DNA of 6,851 nt from an uncultured Clostridia bacterium (GCA_947307505.1 CAMZJG010000052.1:1-6851); one strand, 5' to 3'; positions 1 to 6,516 are shown, counted from the first letter of the stretch. Notes: generated from the sequence alone by a model not told the origin. Translations and numbers: made by a program.

Positions 1-495
1 CGCATCTTCTGCTATAACCTGGGCTGGCTGCCCTCCAGCTGGCCGGCGGACACCGCTGCCCTGGGGGCAAAGGTGAAGGGATACATCATCCCGGTGTTCT
101 GCCTCTCCTTCAGCTCCATCTGCAGCTACTGCCGCTTCACCCGGGCGGAGCTCTGCGAGGTGATGGAGAGCGACTATCTCCTCCTGGCCCGGACCAAGGG
201 CCTCACCCGGCGGCAGGCCATCGTCCGCCACGCCCTGAAGAACGCCATGGTGCCCATCTTCCCCTCCATCCTGGCGGAGTTCATCGGCATCCTGGGGGGC
301 TCCATGATCCTGGAATCCCTCTATGGCATCCCGGGCATCGGCAAGCTCTTCATCCTCGCCCTGAGTTATAAGGACTACGATATCCTGTTTGTGGACATGG
401 CCATCTTCACCACCATCAGCCTGCTGGCCGGCGTGGTCCTGGACCTGTCCTACGGCTTCATCGATCCGCGGATCAGAATGGGGGCGAAGAAATAA
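1..495 (+). CDS. oppB: Oligopeptide ABC transporter permease OppB, 3' part (5' end outside window)
   Basis: Inner-membrane channel subunit of a peptide-type ABC importer, pairing with OppC and driven by OppD/OppF. The frame is open from base 1 and gives 164 C-terminal residues; family members are usually about 310-330 residues, so roughly half is missing at the window edge and no start can be assigned. Visible in order: a short loop with GWLPSSWP (residues 8-15), a membrane helix near 28-45, the cytoplasmic EAA coupling loop at about 57-86 (DYLLLARTKGL followed by RHALKNAMVPI) that docks onto the ATPases, a conserved periplasmic-side stretch ESLYGIPGIGKL (105-116), a last helix near 130-150, and the typical ending DPRIR. 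The in-frame GTG at 73 is internal, because homology continues upstream of it. The stop overlaps the oppC start (TAATG). Nickel or dipeptide permeases share this fold, so the substrate class is inferred from the whole operon. Confidence 0.93.
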   Translation, partial: RIFCYNLGWLPSSWPADTAALGAKVKGYIIPVFCLSFSSICSYCRFTRAELCEVMESDYLLLARTKGLTRRQAIVRHALKNAMVPIFPSILAEFIGILGGSMILESLYGIPGIGKLFILALSYKDYDILFVDMAIFTTISLLAGVVLDLSYGFIDPRIRMGAKK

Positions 496-2393
496 TGGCA
501 AAATACGAAGAAAAGAGCGTCCAGTTCCGGGACGATGATTTCCGGCTCATCCAGGAAGATATCCGCATCATGGACACCAAACTGGAGACCAAGCCCACCA
601 CCTTCTTCCGGGACGCCCTGCGCCGCTTCCGCAAAAACAAGTCCAGCGTGGCGGGGTTCTTCATCCTGGCAGTACTGATCCTTCTGGCCATTGTGGTCCC
701 CATCGTTTCTCCCCACAATATCGATACCGTAAGCTCCAGCGAGGGCTTCCTGGCCCCCAAGCTCTTTGAAGCCGGCACCGGCTTCTGGGACGGCACCCGG
801 AGCAAGACCCACATCGTGTACGACACGGAAAACCAGGTCCCCGCTCTTTCGGACAAGTATTCGGCGGAAGCCATCCGCCAGGCCCTGGTCTCCCTTACCG
901 TGGAGCCCGAGCCCACCTGTATCGACACCGCCAGCACCTACGGCACCGGCGGCGTGATCGTTTTCGCCACGGACGCCAAGGTGGCGGGACGGGACGCCTT
1001 CCTCCAGTCCAAACCCGTTGAGATCACCAACAAGGGAGACTACAAGCTCTCCGTCGTCTTCTCCGACGAGGAGGGGGTCAGCGCCTCCAAACTGGGGGAA
1101 TACGCCGTCTACCTGCGCTACGGGGAAGGGCCGGAGGACCGGATCATGATCCGGGACTTCAGCCGGGATTACAGCGATATCGATTTTGACATCAGCGCCG
1201 CCATGAACGAGCAGAATCTGAAGACCGTCAGCGCCCAGTTGACCTTCGAGCTGAAGGGCACCTCGGATTCCTTCCGCTATATCCTGCTGAAGAGCGTGGA
1301 GTTCTCCGGCGGCGAGCGGGCCAAGAACCTGGAGGAGCTGGAGGCGGTCGGCTTCACGGACGCCACGGACATGATCAACAACGGGGATCCCAACAACCCG
1401 GGTTACTGGTCCTGCTCCGGCCGCAAGGGCATCCACAACTCGGAGATCTACTACTGCGACTACGTCATCGACACCTATATGCTGGTGTACGGCAACGCCG
1501 ACAAGCGCACCTATTCCGCCACGGAGCTGAACACCTGGGTCGAAAACGGCTGGTGCAGGTACGACTACAAGATCGGGCCCGAGAGCTTTGAGAAGCTCTC
1601 CGACGCCTGCCCCCTGGATGAAGTGACCGACCAGACCGTCCTCAGCGTGACCAAAAAGCTCAGCAGCGTTACGGGCACCAGCTGGAACTACCGGAAGCTG
1701 GGGTATGACAAGATGCCCAAGTTCATCCTGGGTACGGACGTGAGCGGCTTCGACCTGTTCAAGCGGGCCTTCGCCGGTCTCCGCACCAGCCTGATCCTGG
1801 GCGTCTGCACCGCCGCCTTCTGCTTCTGCTTCGGCCTCCTGTGGGGCTCCGTCTCCGGCTACTTCGGCGGCAACGTGGACCTGTTCATGGAGCGTTTCTG
1901 CGATATCCTGGGGGGCGTCCCCTGGATCGTGGTCATGACCCTGTGCATCCTGCACCTGGGGAACAACTTCTTCACCTTCTTCCTGGCCCTGTGTCTCACC
2001 GGGTGGATGAGCACGGCCGCCCGGACCCGTACCCAGTTCTACCGCTTCAAGGGCCGGGAATACGTGCTGGCCTCCCGGACCCTGGGCGCCTCGGATATGC
2101 GGCTCATCCGGCGGCATATCCTGCCCAACTCCATGGGCACCATCATCACCAGCAGCGTGCTCATGATCCCCTCCGTCATCTTCTCCGAGGCCATCCTGGC
2201 CTACCTGAACCTGGGTCTCCAGGGGCAGCAATCCTTCGGCGTCATGATGTCCGCGAACCAGCAGTACCTGGGCATCTACCCCAACCTGGTCATCTTCCCG
2301 GCCATCGTCATGAGCCTGATGATGATCTCCTTCAACCTCTTCGGCAACGGACTGCGGGACGCCTTCAACCCGTCCCTGAAAGGAAGTGAATGA
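495..2393 (+). CDS. oppC: Oligopeptide ABC transporter permease OppC with large extracytoplasmic insertion
   Basis: Second channel subunit of the importer. The protein has 632 residues, about twice the usual ~300. Residues 1-50 are cytoplasmic and charged; helix 1 is at about 51-73. The standard permease domain resumes at LGTDVSGFDLF (412-422), with helices near 431-455, 470-500, 550-570 and 590-617, the EAA loop at 521-549 (YVLASRTLGAS, then RRHILPNSMG), and the typical ending GNGLRDAFNPSL. Between helix 1 and residue 411 lie about 335 soluble residues where relatives have roughly 35-40. By topology this segment is outside the membrane. Its first part (about 130-272) alternates in the manner of a beta-sandwich; the second part is rich in Tyr, Trp and Cys (Cys 142, 307, 321, 354, 372). 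I do not recognise the inserted domain. The frame is unbroken, so it is not a fusion artefact visible here. Start: ATG within TAATG, with only a weak GGGGG-type ribosome site, which suggests coupling to oppB. Confidence 0.93.
   Translation: MAKYEEKSVQFRDDDFRLIQEDIRIMDTKLETKPTTFFRDALRRFRKNKSSVAGFFILAVLILLAIVVPIVSPHNIDTVSSSEGFLAPKLFEAGTGFWDGTRSKTHIVYDTENQVPALSDKYSAEAIRQALVSLTVEPEPTCIDTASTYGTGGVIVFATDAKVAGRDAFLQSKPVEITNKGDYKLSVVFSDEEGVSASKLGEYAVYLRYGEGPEDRIMIRDFSRDYSDIDFDISAAMNEQNLKTVSAQLTFELKGTSDSFRYILLKSVEFSGGERAKNLEELEAVGFTDATDMINNGDPNNPGYWSCSGRKGIHNSEIYYCDYVIDTYMLVYGNADKRTYSATELNTWVENGWCRYDYKIGPESFEKLSDACPLDEVTDQTVLSVTKKLSSVTGTSWNYRKLGYDKMPKFILGTDVSGFDLFKRAFAGLRTSLILGVCTAAFCFCFGLLWGSVSGYFGGNVDLFMERFCDILGGVPWIVVMTLCILHLGNNFFTFFLALCLTGWMSTAARTRTQFYRFKGREYVLASRTLGASDMRLIRRHILPNSMGTIITSSVLMIPSVIFSEAILAYLNLGLQGQQSFGVMMSANQQYLGIYPNLVIFPAIVMSLMMISFNLFGNGLRDAFNPSLKGSE
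2381..2386 (+). promoter_or_regulatory. Ribosome binding site for oppD
   Basis: AGGAAG lies 8 nt before the ATG at 2395. An in-frame GTG at 2386 overlaps this site and has no ribosome site at suitable distance, so the ATG is preferred. The site is inside the last codons of oppC. Confidence 0.7.
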
Positions 2394-2394
2394 G

Positions 2395-3888
2395 ATGGCT
2401 GAGCGGGATACGGTATTATCCGTCAACAACCTGGTCGTCAACTTCAAGACGGACAACGGGCTGGTCCAGGCGGTGCGGGACGTTTCCTTCGACCTGAAGC
2501 AGGGGGAGACCCTGTGCATCGTGGGAGAGTCCGGCTCCGGCAAGAGCGTCACCAGCAAGGCCATCATGGGCATCCTGGCGAACAACGCCATCATTGCCGG
2601 GGGCAACATCATCTACCGGGGCGAGAACCTGCTGGAGGTCTCCGAGGAGGAGTTCTACAAGATCCGGGGCCACAAGATCGGCATGATCTTCCAGGATCCC
2701 CTGAGCTCCCTGAACCCCATCGTGAAGATCGGCAAGCAGATCACCGAGGCCACCCTCATCAACTCCGACAAGCTGAAGCTGATGTACAACGACCTCATCA
2801 GCGACGACCTGATCCGCTACAAGAACACCCTGGCCAAGATGAACATCCAGATCGATACGGAAAAGAAGAAGCTGGATTCCTATATCTCCGAGCTCTCCCA
2901 AAAGGAGGGCGGTCTCACGGCGGAGGACAAGGCGGACATCAAGGAGAAGCAGGCCGCCTTCAAGACCTTCGCCCAGAGCACAAAGACGGAATATATGACC
3001 CAGGCCAGGAGCCTGAAGGCCGTGCTGGACCAGAAGAGCAAAGAGGCCAAGGCCCAGGTGAAGGAATACAAGGCCAAGGTCACGGCGGAGCACAAGCAGA
3101 AGATGTCCGCCATCAAGGAACGCATGGGCAACGCCTCCGGCCCGGAAAAGGAACAGCTGGCAAAGGAGCTGGAGGAAGAGAAGACCCACTTCATGAACCA
3201 GCTGAGCATCACCAAGGCGGAGGCCAGGCGCCGGGCCCTGGAGATCATGCGGGAGGTGGGCATCCCGGAGCCGGAGAAGCGGTTCAACCAGTACCCCTTC
3301 GAGTTCTCCGGCGGCATGCGCCAGCGCATCGTCATCGCCATCGCCCTGACGGTCTCCCCGGAGATCCTCATCTGCGACGAGCCCACCACCGCCCTGGACG
3401 TGACCATCCAGGCCCAGATCCTGGAGCTCATCAACCGCATCAAGGCGGAACGCAACCTCTCCTGCATCTTCATCACCCACGACCTGGGCGTCGTGGCCAA
3501 CATGGCGGACCGGGTGGCGGTGATGTACGCGGGGAAGATCGTGGAATACGGCACCGCGGACGAGATCTTCTACGATCCCCGGCACCCCTACACCTGGGCG
3601 CTCCTGTCCAGCATCCCGGACGTGGACAGCAAGGAGAAGCTGGAGGCCATCCCCGGCACCCCGCCCAACATGATCTACCCGCCCAAGGGAGACGCCTTTG
3701 CCAACCGGAGCCGGTACGCCATGAATATCGACTACCGGGAGCAGCCCCCTTACTACAAGGTGAGCGATACCCACTATGCCGCCACCTGGCTCCTTGATCC
3801 CCGGGCGCCTCAGGTGGAAATGCCCAAGATCGTGAAGGAACGCATTCGGATCTCTTTGGAGGAGGACAGCCATGAGCAGGAAAACTGA
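2395..3888 (+). CDS. oppD: Oligopeptide ABC transporter ATP-binding protein OppD with helical insertion
   Basis: Cytoplasmic ATPase of the importer, forming a heterodimer with OppF. It has 497 residues against a usual ~330. Walker A is GESGSGKS (44-51), Q-loop Gln100 in IFQDP, signature FSGGMRQR (304-311), Walker B ILICDEP (324-330, catalytic Glu329), D-loop ALD, and H-loop His362 in THD. All are intact, so it should hydrolyse ATP. Extra length comes from about residues 122-275, between Q-loop and signature, in the helical subdomain: a Lys/Glu/Gln/Ala-rich, almost Pro-free stretch expected to form long helices or a coiled coil. The C-terminal oligopeptide-transporter extension starts near AIPGTPPNMI (418-427). 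Its usual cysteine motif is absent: Asp433, Ser439, Asp446 and Thr464 sit where Cys is common, although RYAM and HYAA around them are kept. The ATG follows the oppC stop by 1 nt; the 3' end overlaps oppF by 17 nt. DppD is the alternative name if the substrate is dipeptides. Confidence 0.94.
   Translation: MAERDTVLSVNNLVVNFKTDNGLVQAVRDVSFDLKQGETLCIVGESGSGKSVTSKAIMGILANNAIIAGGNIIYRGENLLEVSEEEFYKIRGHKIGMIFQDPLSSLNPIVKIGKQITEATLINSDKLKLMYNDLISDDLIRYKNTLAKMNIQIDTEKKKLDSYISELSQKEGGLTAEDKADIKEKQAAFKTFAQSTKTEYMTQARSLKAVLDQKSKEAKAQVKEYKAKVTAEHKQKMSAIKERMGNASGPEKEQLAKELEEEKTHFMNQLSITKAEARRRALEIMREVGIPEPEKRFNQYPFEFSGGMRQRIVIAIALTVSPEILICDEPTTALDVTIQAQILELINRIKAERNLSCIFITHDLGVVANMADRVAVMYAGKIVEYGTADEIFYDPRHPYTWALLSSIPDVDSKEKLEAIPGTPPNMIYPPKGDAFANRSRYAMNIDYREQPPYYKVSDTHYAATWLLDPRAPQVEMPKIVKERIRISLEEDSHEQEN
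3858..3866 (+). promoter_or_regulatory. Ribosome binding site for oppF
   Basis: GGAGGAGGA lies inside the end of oppD, 5-6 nt before the oppF ATG at 3872. It is the strongest ribosome site in the window and supports the long N-terminus of OppF rather than a later internal start. Confidence 0.8.
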
Positions 3889-5203
3889 TTTGGATCTGCC
3901 GATCGACGCCTCCGCCCAGAACAACGACGAACTTCCCGTCATGAAGGAGGCCAAGGAGGTCGAGCAGCAGTTTTACCTCCGGGACGACCATGAGGACGTC
4001 TCCGACGATCCCGTGGCGGATACCCGGGCCAACGCCGACTTCAACAAGCTGTACAAGGTCAACCCCGGCGTAAAGCAGAAGCCGGAGCTGCGGGAACAGG
4101 GGATCCTCCTGTCCGTGCGGCACCTGAAGCAGTTCTTCTTCTTCGGCAAGGGCGTGAACCGCCAGAAGCTGAAGGCGGTGTCCAACGTCTCCTTCGACGT
4201 GCATGAGGGCGAATGCCTGGGCATCGTGGGGGAGAGCGGCTGCGGAAAGACCACCACCGGCCGCTGCATCCTGCGGCTGTACGACATCACCAGCGGCGCC
4301 ATCTATTACCGGGGCGTGCGTATCAGCGCGGGCGACCGGTGGAACCGGAAAGAGATCAAGTGGTCCCGCATCCGGGCCAACGAGAAGATCGAGGAACTGC
4401 GGAAGCAGGGGGGCCATGAGGAGGAGATCCAGGCGCTCCAGAACCGGGTCGCCCAGATCCACGCCCAGCAGAAGGCCAAGATCCGCCAGATCAAGTACGA
4501 TAACGAGCACGTGAGCCAGAAGCTCATGAACGAGATCCAGATGATCTTCCAGGACCCCATCGATTCCCTGGATCCCCGCATGACCGTGGAGGATATCATC
4601 CAGGAGGGCCTCAAAATTCAGGGCTTCCGGAACAAGGAGGAGAACCACCGGAAGGTGGTGGAGATGCTGCGGACCGTAGGTCTGGTGGAGGAGCACGCCT
4701 CCCGGTATCCCCACGAGTTCTCCGGCGGCCAGCGTCAGCGCATCGGCATCGCCCGCGCCCTGATCATGAACCCCAAGCTCCTGATCTGCGACGAGCCCAT
4801 CTCCGCACTGGACGTTTCCATCCGGGCTCAGATCATCAACCTGCTGAATGACCTGAAGAAGAACCTGAACCTCAGCATCATCTTCATCGCCCACGATCTC
4901 TCCGTGGTCAAATATTTCTGCGATACCATCGTGGTCATGTACTTCGGCAAGGTGGTGGAGAAGGCCAGCTCCGACGAGCTCTTTGCCCACCCCCTGCACC
5001 CCTATACCCGGGCCCTGCTCTCCGCCATCCCCAAGCCCAATCCCCGGTCGGAGCGGAAGCGCAGGCGTATCCTCTACGATCCGGCCTCGGTGCACGATTA
5101 CGGCAATGGGGACGAACCTACCTTCCGGGAAGTGAACCCCGGCCACTTCGTCTACTGCAATGACGCCGAGGAGGCGGAATACAGGAAAGAACTGGACAAG
5201 TGA
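3872..5203 (+). CDS. oppF: Oligopeptide ABC transporter ATP-binding protein OppF with N-terminal extension and insertion
   Basis: Second ATPase of the importer, 443 residues versus about 310-330 in typical relatives. Residues 1-76 are an acidic extension before the ABC domain begins at LLSVRHLKQFF (79-89). Walker A is GESGCGKT (120-127), Q-loop Gln227 in IFQDP, signature FSGGQRQR (283-290), Walker B LLICDEP (303-309, catalytic Glu308), and H-loop His341 in AHD. All are intact. A charged helical insertion at about 153-220 lies between the YYRG strand and the Q-loop, where relatives have about 20-25 residues; heptad-like Ile/Leu/Ala spacing suggests a short coiled-coil hairpin. The C-terminus keeps GHFVYC (424-429) but lacks the usual GCxFxxRC element. 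The start is the ATG with a strong GGAGGAGGA site; the long N-terminus is therefore probably real. It overlaps oppD by 17 nt and the next gene by 4 nt. Confidence 0.94.
   Translation: MSRKTDLDLPIDASAQNNDELPVMKEAKEVEQQFYLRDDHEDVSDDPVADTRANADFNKLYKVNPGVKQKPELREQGILLSVRHLKQFFFFGKGVNRQKLKAVSNVSFDVHEGECLGIVGESGCGKTTTGRCILRLYDITSGAIYYRGVRISAGDRWNRKEIKWSRIRANEKIEELRKQGGHEEEIQALQNRVAQIHAQQKAKIRQIKYDNEHVSQKLMNEIQMIFQDPIDSLDPRMTVEDIIQEGLKIQGFRNKEENHRKVVEMLRTVGLVEEHASRYPHEFSGGQRQRIGIARALIMNPKLLICDEPISALDVSIRAQIINLLNDLKKNLNLSIIFIAHDLSVVKYFCDTIVVMYFGKVVEKASSDELFAHPLHPYTRALLSAIPKPNPRSERKRRRILYDPASVHDYGNGDEPTFREVNPGHFVYCNDAEEAEYRKELDK
5183..5189 (+). promoter_or_regulatory. Ribosome binding site for the small membrane protein gene
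   Basis: AGGAAAG lies 10 nt before a GTG start at 5200. No ATG exists near the beginning of this frame, so this site supports the GTG, which forms GTGA with the oppF stop. Confidence 0.6.
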
Positions 5204-5565
5204 GAAAGCTTTTTCTCCATTCTCCCAAGGTGTACTTGATCGCCCTGGTCCTGGGGGCGGCCCTTGCCGCCTTCAACCTCTGGTCCCGGGGCGGCGGGCT
5301 CCTCATCCGGTGGGCGGACGCCCTGAGCACGGCGGGGGCCTTCCTGATCCTCATGGGCCTCCTGGGCCTTGTGGCCCGGCTTGGCGCCTTCGATACCGTG
5401 GGCTACGGCTTCAGCAGGATCTGGAAGCCCCGGTACGGCGACCTGGTGGAATACACCCAGGTCAAGGCGGAGAAGCGGAGCCGGGCTCCCCTGGGCTTCA
5501 TGCCCTTTGTGACCGTGGGGGCGCTGTTCCTCATCGCGGGGCTTGTTCTCCGATCTCAGGTATAA
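5200..5565 (+). CDS. Small integral membrane protein, DUF3899-like
   Basis: A 121-residue protein with three predicted membrane helices (about 10-27, 41-63 and 99-117) and a charged loop between the last two. The loop reads FDTVGYGFSRIWKPR (64-78) and then a Tyr/Lys/Glu-rich stretch. The arrangement of two N-terminal helices, a Gly-rich second helix, an FD..xYGF motif, a basic loop and a final helix fits the Firmicutes DUF3899 family as I remember it; the family has no known function. The GTG start overlaps the oppF stop by 4 nt (GTGA), so it is the last gene of the opp operon and is likely translationally coupled. It ends 9 nt before a strong terminator. A role linked to the importer, such as assembly or stability, is only a guess from position. 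The gene is intact, and its base composition matches its neighbours. Confidence 0.8.
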   Translation: MRKLFLHSPKVYLIALVLGAALAAFNLWSRGGGLLIRWADALSTAGAFLILMGLLGLVARLGAFDTVGYGFSRIWKPRYGDLVEYTQVKAEKRSRAPLGFMPFVTVGALFLIAGLVLRSQV

Positions 5566-5574
5566 ACGGAAATC

Positions 5575-5614
5575 GCCCGGAGGCGCGAGAAAGCGCTTCC
5601 GGGCTTTTTGTTTT
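5575..5614 (+). terminator. Rho-independent terminator of the opp operon
   Basis: The hairpin has a 12-bp stem (left arm 5575-5586 GCCCGGAGGCGC, right arm 5593-5604 GCGCTTCCGGGC, one G-U pair), loop GAGAAA, and then TTTTTGTTTT. It starts 9 nt after the small membrane protein's stop. The opposite strand lacks a good U-run after the hairpin, so it mainly stops rightward transcription. Confidence 0.93.
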
Positions 5615-5651
5615 CGCCCACCGGCGGCTGTGCCGCCTGCCGGCGATTTTT
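5615..5651 (+). terminator. Possible second (backup) hairpin terminator
   Basis: A GC-rich inverted repeat has an inner stem GGCGGC/GCCGCC (5623-5628 and 5632-5637, loop TGT) and an outer CGCC/GGCG pairing (5615-5618 and 5642-5645) separated by mismatches. It is followed by A and five T on the + strand (5647-5651). It directly follows the main terminator and borders the stop codon of the convergent gene. On the minus strand no U-run follows, so it does not look like that gene's own terminator. Confidence 0.4.
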
Positions 5652-6498
5652 AAATGGTTCCCGTGACTGTGATGACGGTCGTGCCGGGGGTCGCAGTCCA
5701 GACTCCGGTGTCGGGGTCCTGGGCGTAGGTCGCCGCAGGTACGGTGATGGCTCCGGGCTGGGTGGCGAACAGGCCGGTGGTCTCGTCATAGGAATACTCT
5801 GTACCCAGGGTCCAGGCCGTGCCGTTGCAGGTGACGGCGAGTCCCGTGAGCACGGGCTGGAACGTATCCTCCAGGGTGACGTTTTCCGCCGCCGCCGCAG
5901 GTGTGTTGCCGGCGTTTTCGATGGTGAAGGTATAGGTGATGTTCCCCGTCTGCTTCCCGGCGGCCTGTTCCAGCGCTTTGCCGATGCTGAGCTCCGCAGC
6001 CGCCTCGGGGGTCACCGTCGCAGAGGCGGTGACGGGGGCGGGGAGACCTGTGACCGTTGCGGTATTGGTGATCTCCCCGGCGCTGCCCAGGGGAGCGTAT
6101 TCCGTCACCTCGGTCTCGTATACCAGCAGCGCCTCGCCTCCGGCGGGAACGCTGATGCCGCTGATGACCATGGGCGGCCCGGGGGCCACCGCCGGGGCCG
6201 CCTGGAGCTGCCCGTTCACAAACAGACGCAGGGTATCGGGGTCATAGGCCAGGGGATAGAGGGTCTCCGTCCCGAAGGGGTAGCCCCCCAGATCATCCGT
6301 GAGGATCAGGTCCGTCAGCGCCGTGTCCCCGGAGTTCACCAGGGAGAGGACGTAGGTCACGGTATCATTGGCGATATAGTCCTCCGCCACCGGGGTCTTG
6401 GCCAGGACCAGGCTGTCCGGCAGGGTGCCGGTGACGGTGTTGGAGGTCACGGTGACGCCGCCGTAGCGCAGCGTTGCTGAATTGGTGAAGGTAGCCAT
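5650..6498 (-). CDS. DUF11 repeat protein (two beta-sandwich repeats), no visible export signal
   Basis: A protein of 282 residues. Two tandem repeats resemble the DUF11 / conserved surface-repeat type. Repeat 1 (about 29-150) has LAKTPVAEDYIANDTVTYVL, LVNSGDTALTDLILTDDLG and later GEITNTATVTG. Repeat 2 (about 169-282) has LSIGKALEQ, YTFTIENAGNTP, NVTLEDTF and a Thr/Val-rich end. The first 28 residues (MATFTNSATLRYGG...) look like a short extra strand region rather than a signal peptide: there is no basic start or hydrophobic core. No LPxTG motif or C-terminal membrane helix is present. DUF11 domains usually occur in exported surface or adhesin-like proteins, so the lack of a sorting signal is odd; function is unknown. 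The ATG at 6498 is chosen because the protein fits MATFTN as start. AAGGG at 6512-6516 is 13 nt upstream, slightly long. A GTG four codons earlier is only 1 nt from that site and was not used. The gene is convergent with the opp operon and is transcribed alone. Confidence 0.85.
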   Translation of the reverse strand: MATFTNSATLRYGGVTVTSNTVTGTLPDSLVLAKTPVAEDYIANDTVTYVLSLVNSGDTALTDLILTDDLGGYPFGTETLYPLAYDPDTLRLFVNGQLQAAPAVAPGPPMVISGISVPAGGEALLVYETEVTEYAPLGSAGEITNTATVTGLPAPVTASATVTPEAAAELSIGKALEQAAGKQTGNITYTFTIENAGNTPAAAAENVTLEDTFQPVLTGLAVTCNGTAWTLGTEYSYDETTGLFATQPGAITVPAATYAQDPDTGVWTATPGTTVITVTGTI

Positions 6499-6511
6499 AG
6501 CAGTATACACG

Positions 6512-6516
6512 CCCTT
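6512..6516 (-). promoter_or_regulatory. Probable ribosome binding site for the DUF11 protein gene
   Basis: AAGGG on the minus strand lies 13 nt before the ATG at 6498. Spacing is longer than ideal, but no better site is present. Just upstream, GGAGC (6527-6531) and GCTCC (6539-6543) could pair into a small leader hairpin with a 7-nt loop. Confidence 0.45.

Noticed and set aside
2386..2394. GTG at 2386 as oppD start
   Set aside because: It overlaps the AGGAAG site that serves the ATG at 2395, and it has no proper ribosome site of its own.
450..2612. 720-codon open frame on the minus strand opposite oppC
   Set aside because: It is antisense to a clear permease gene in GC-rich DNA. Its translation is biased (Gly, Val, Asp, His rich) with no domain, and stop codons are rare there by composition.
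2758..3219. OppD insertion as a frameshift or inserted mobile element
   Set aside because: The frame is continuous, codon use matches the rest of the gene, there are no terminal repeats, and the ABC motifs resume normally.
2416..3954. 512-codon open frame on the minus strand opposite oppD
   Set aside because: It is a shadow of oppD codon usage: Leu/Gly/Asp/Val-rich, with no motifs or ribosome site.
3473..5146. 557-codon open frame on the minus strand opposite oppF
   Set aside because: Same reason: antisense to a gene with complete ABC motifs, with a low-complexity translation.
5608..6480. 290-codon open frame on the plus strand opposite the DUF11 gene
   Set aside because: Its translation is Gly/Arg-rich and has no domain, whereas the minus strand shows two clear DUF11-type repeats. 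It also starts inside the terminator region.
6499..6510. GTG at 6510 as DUF11 gene start
   Set aside because: It would sit 1 nt from the AAGGG site, and the ATG four codons later gives a natural MATFTN start.
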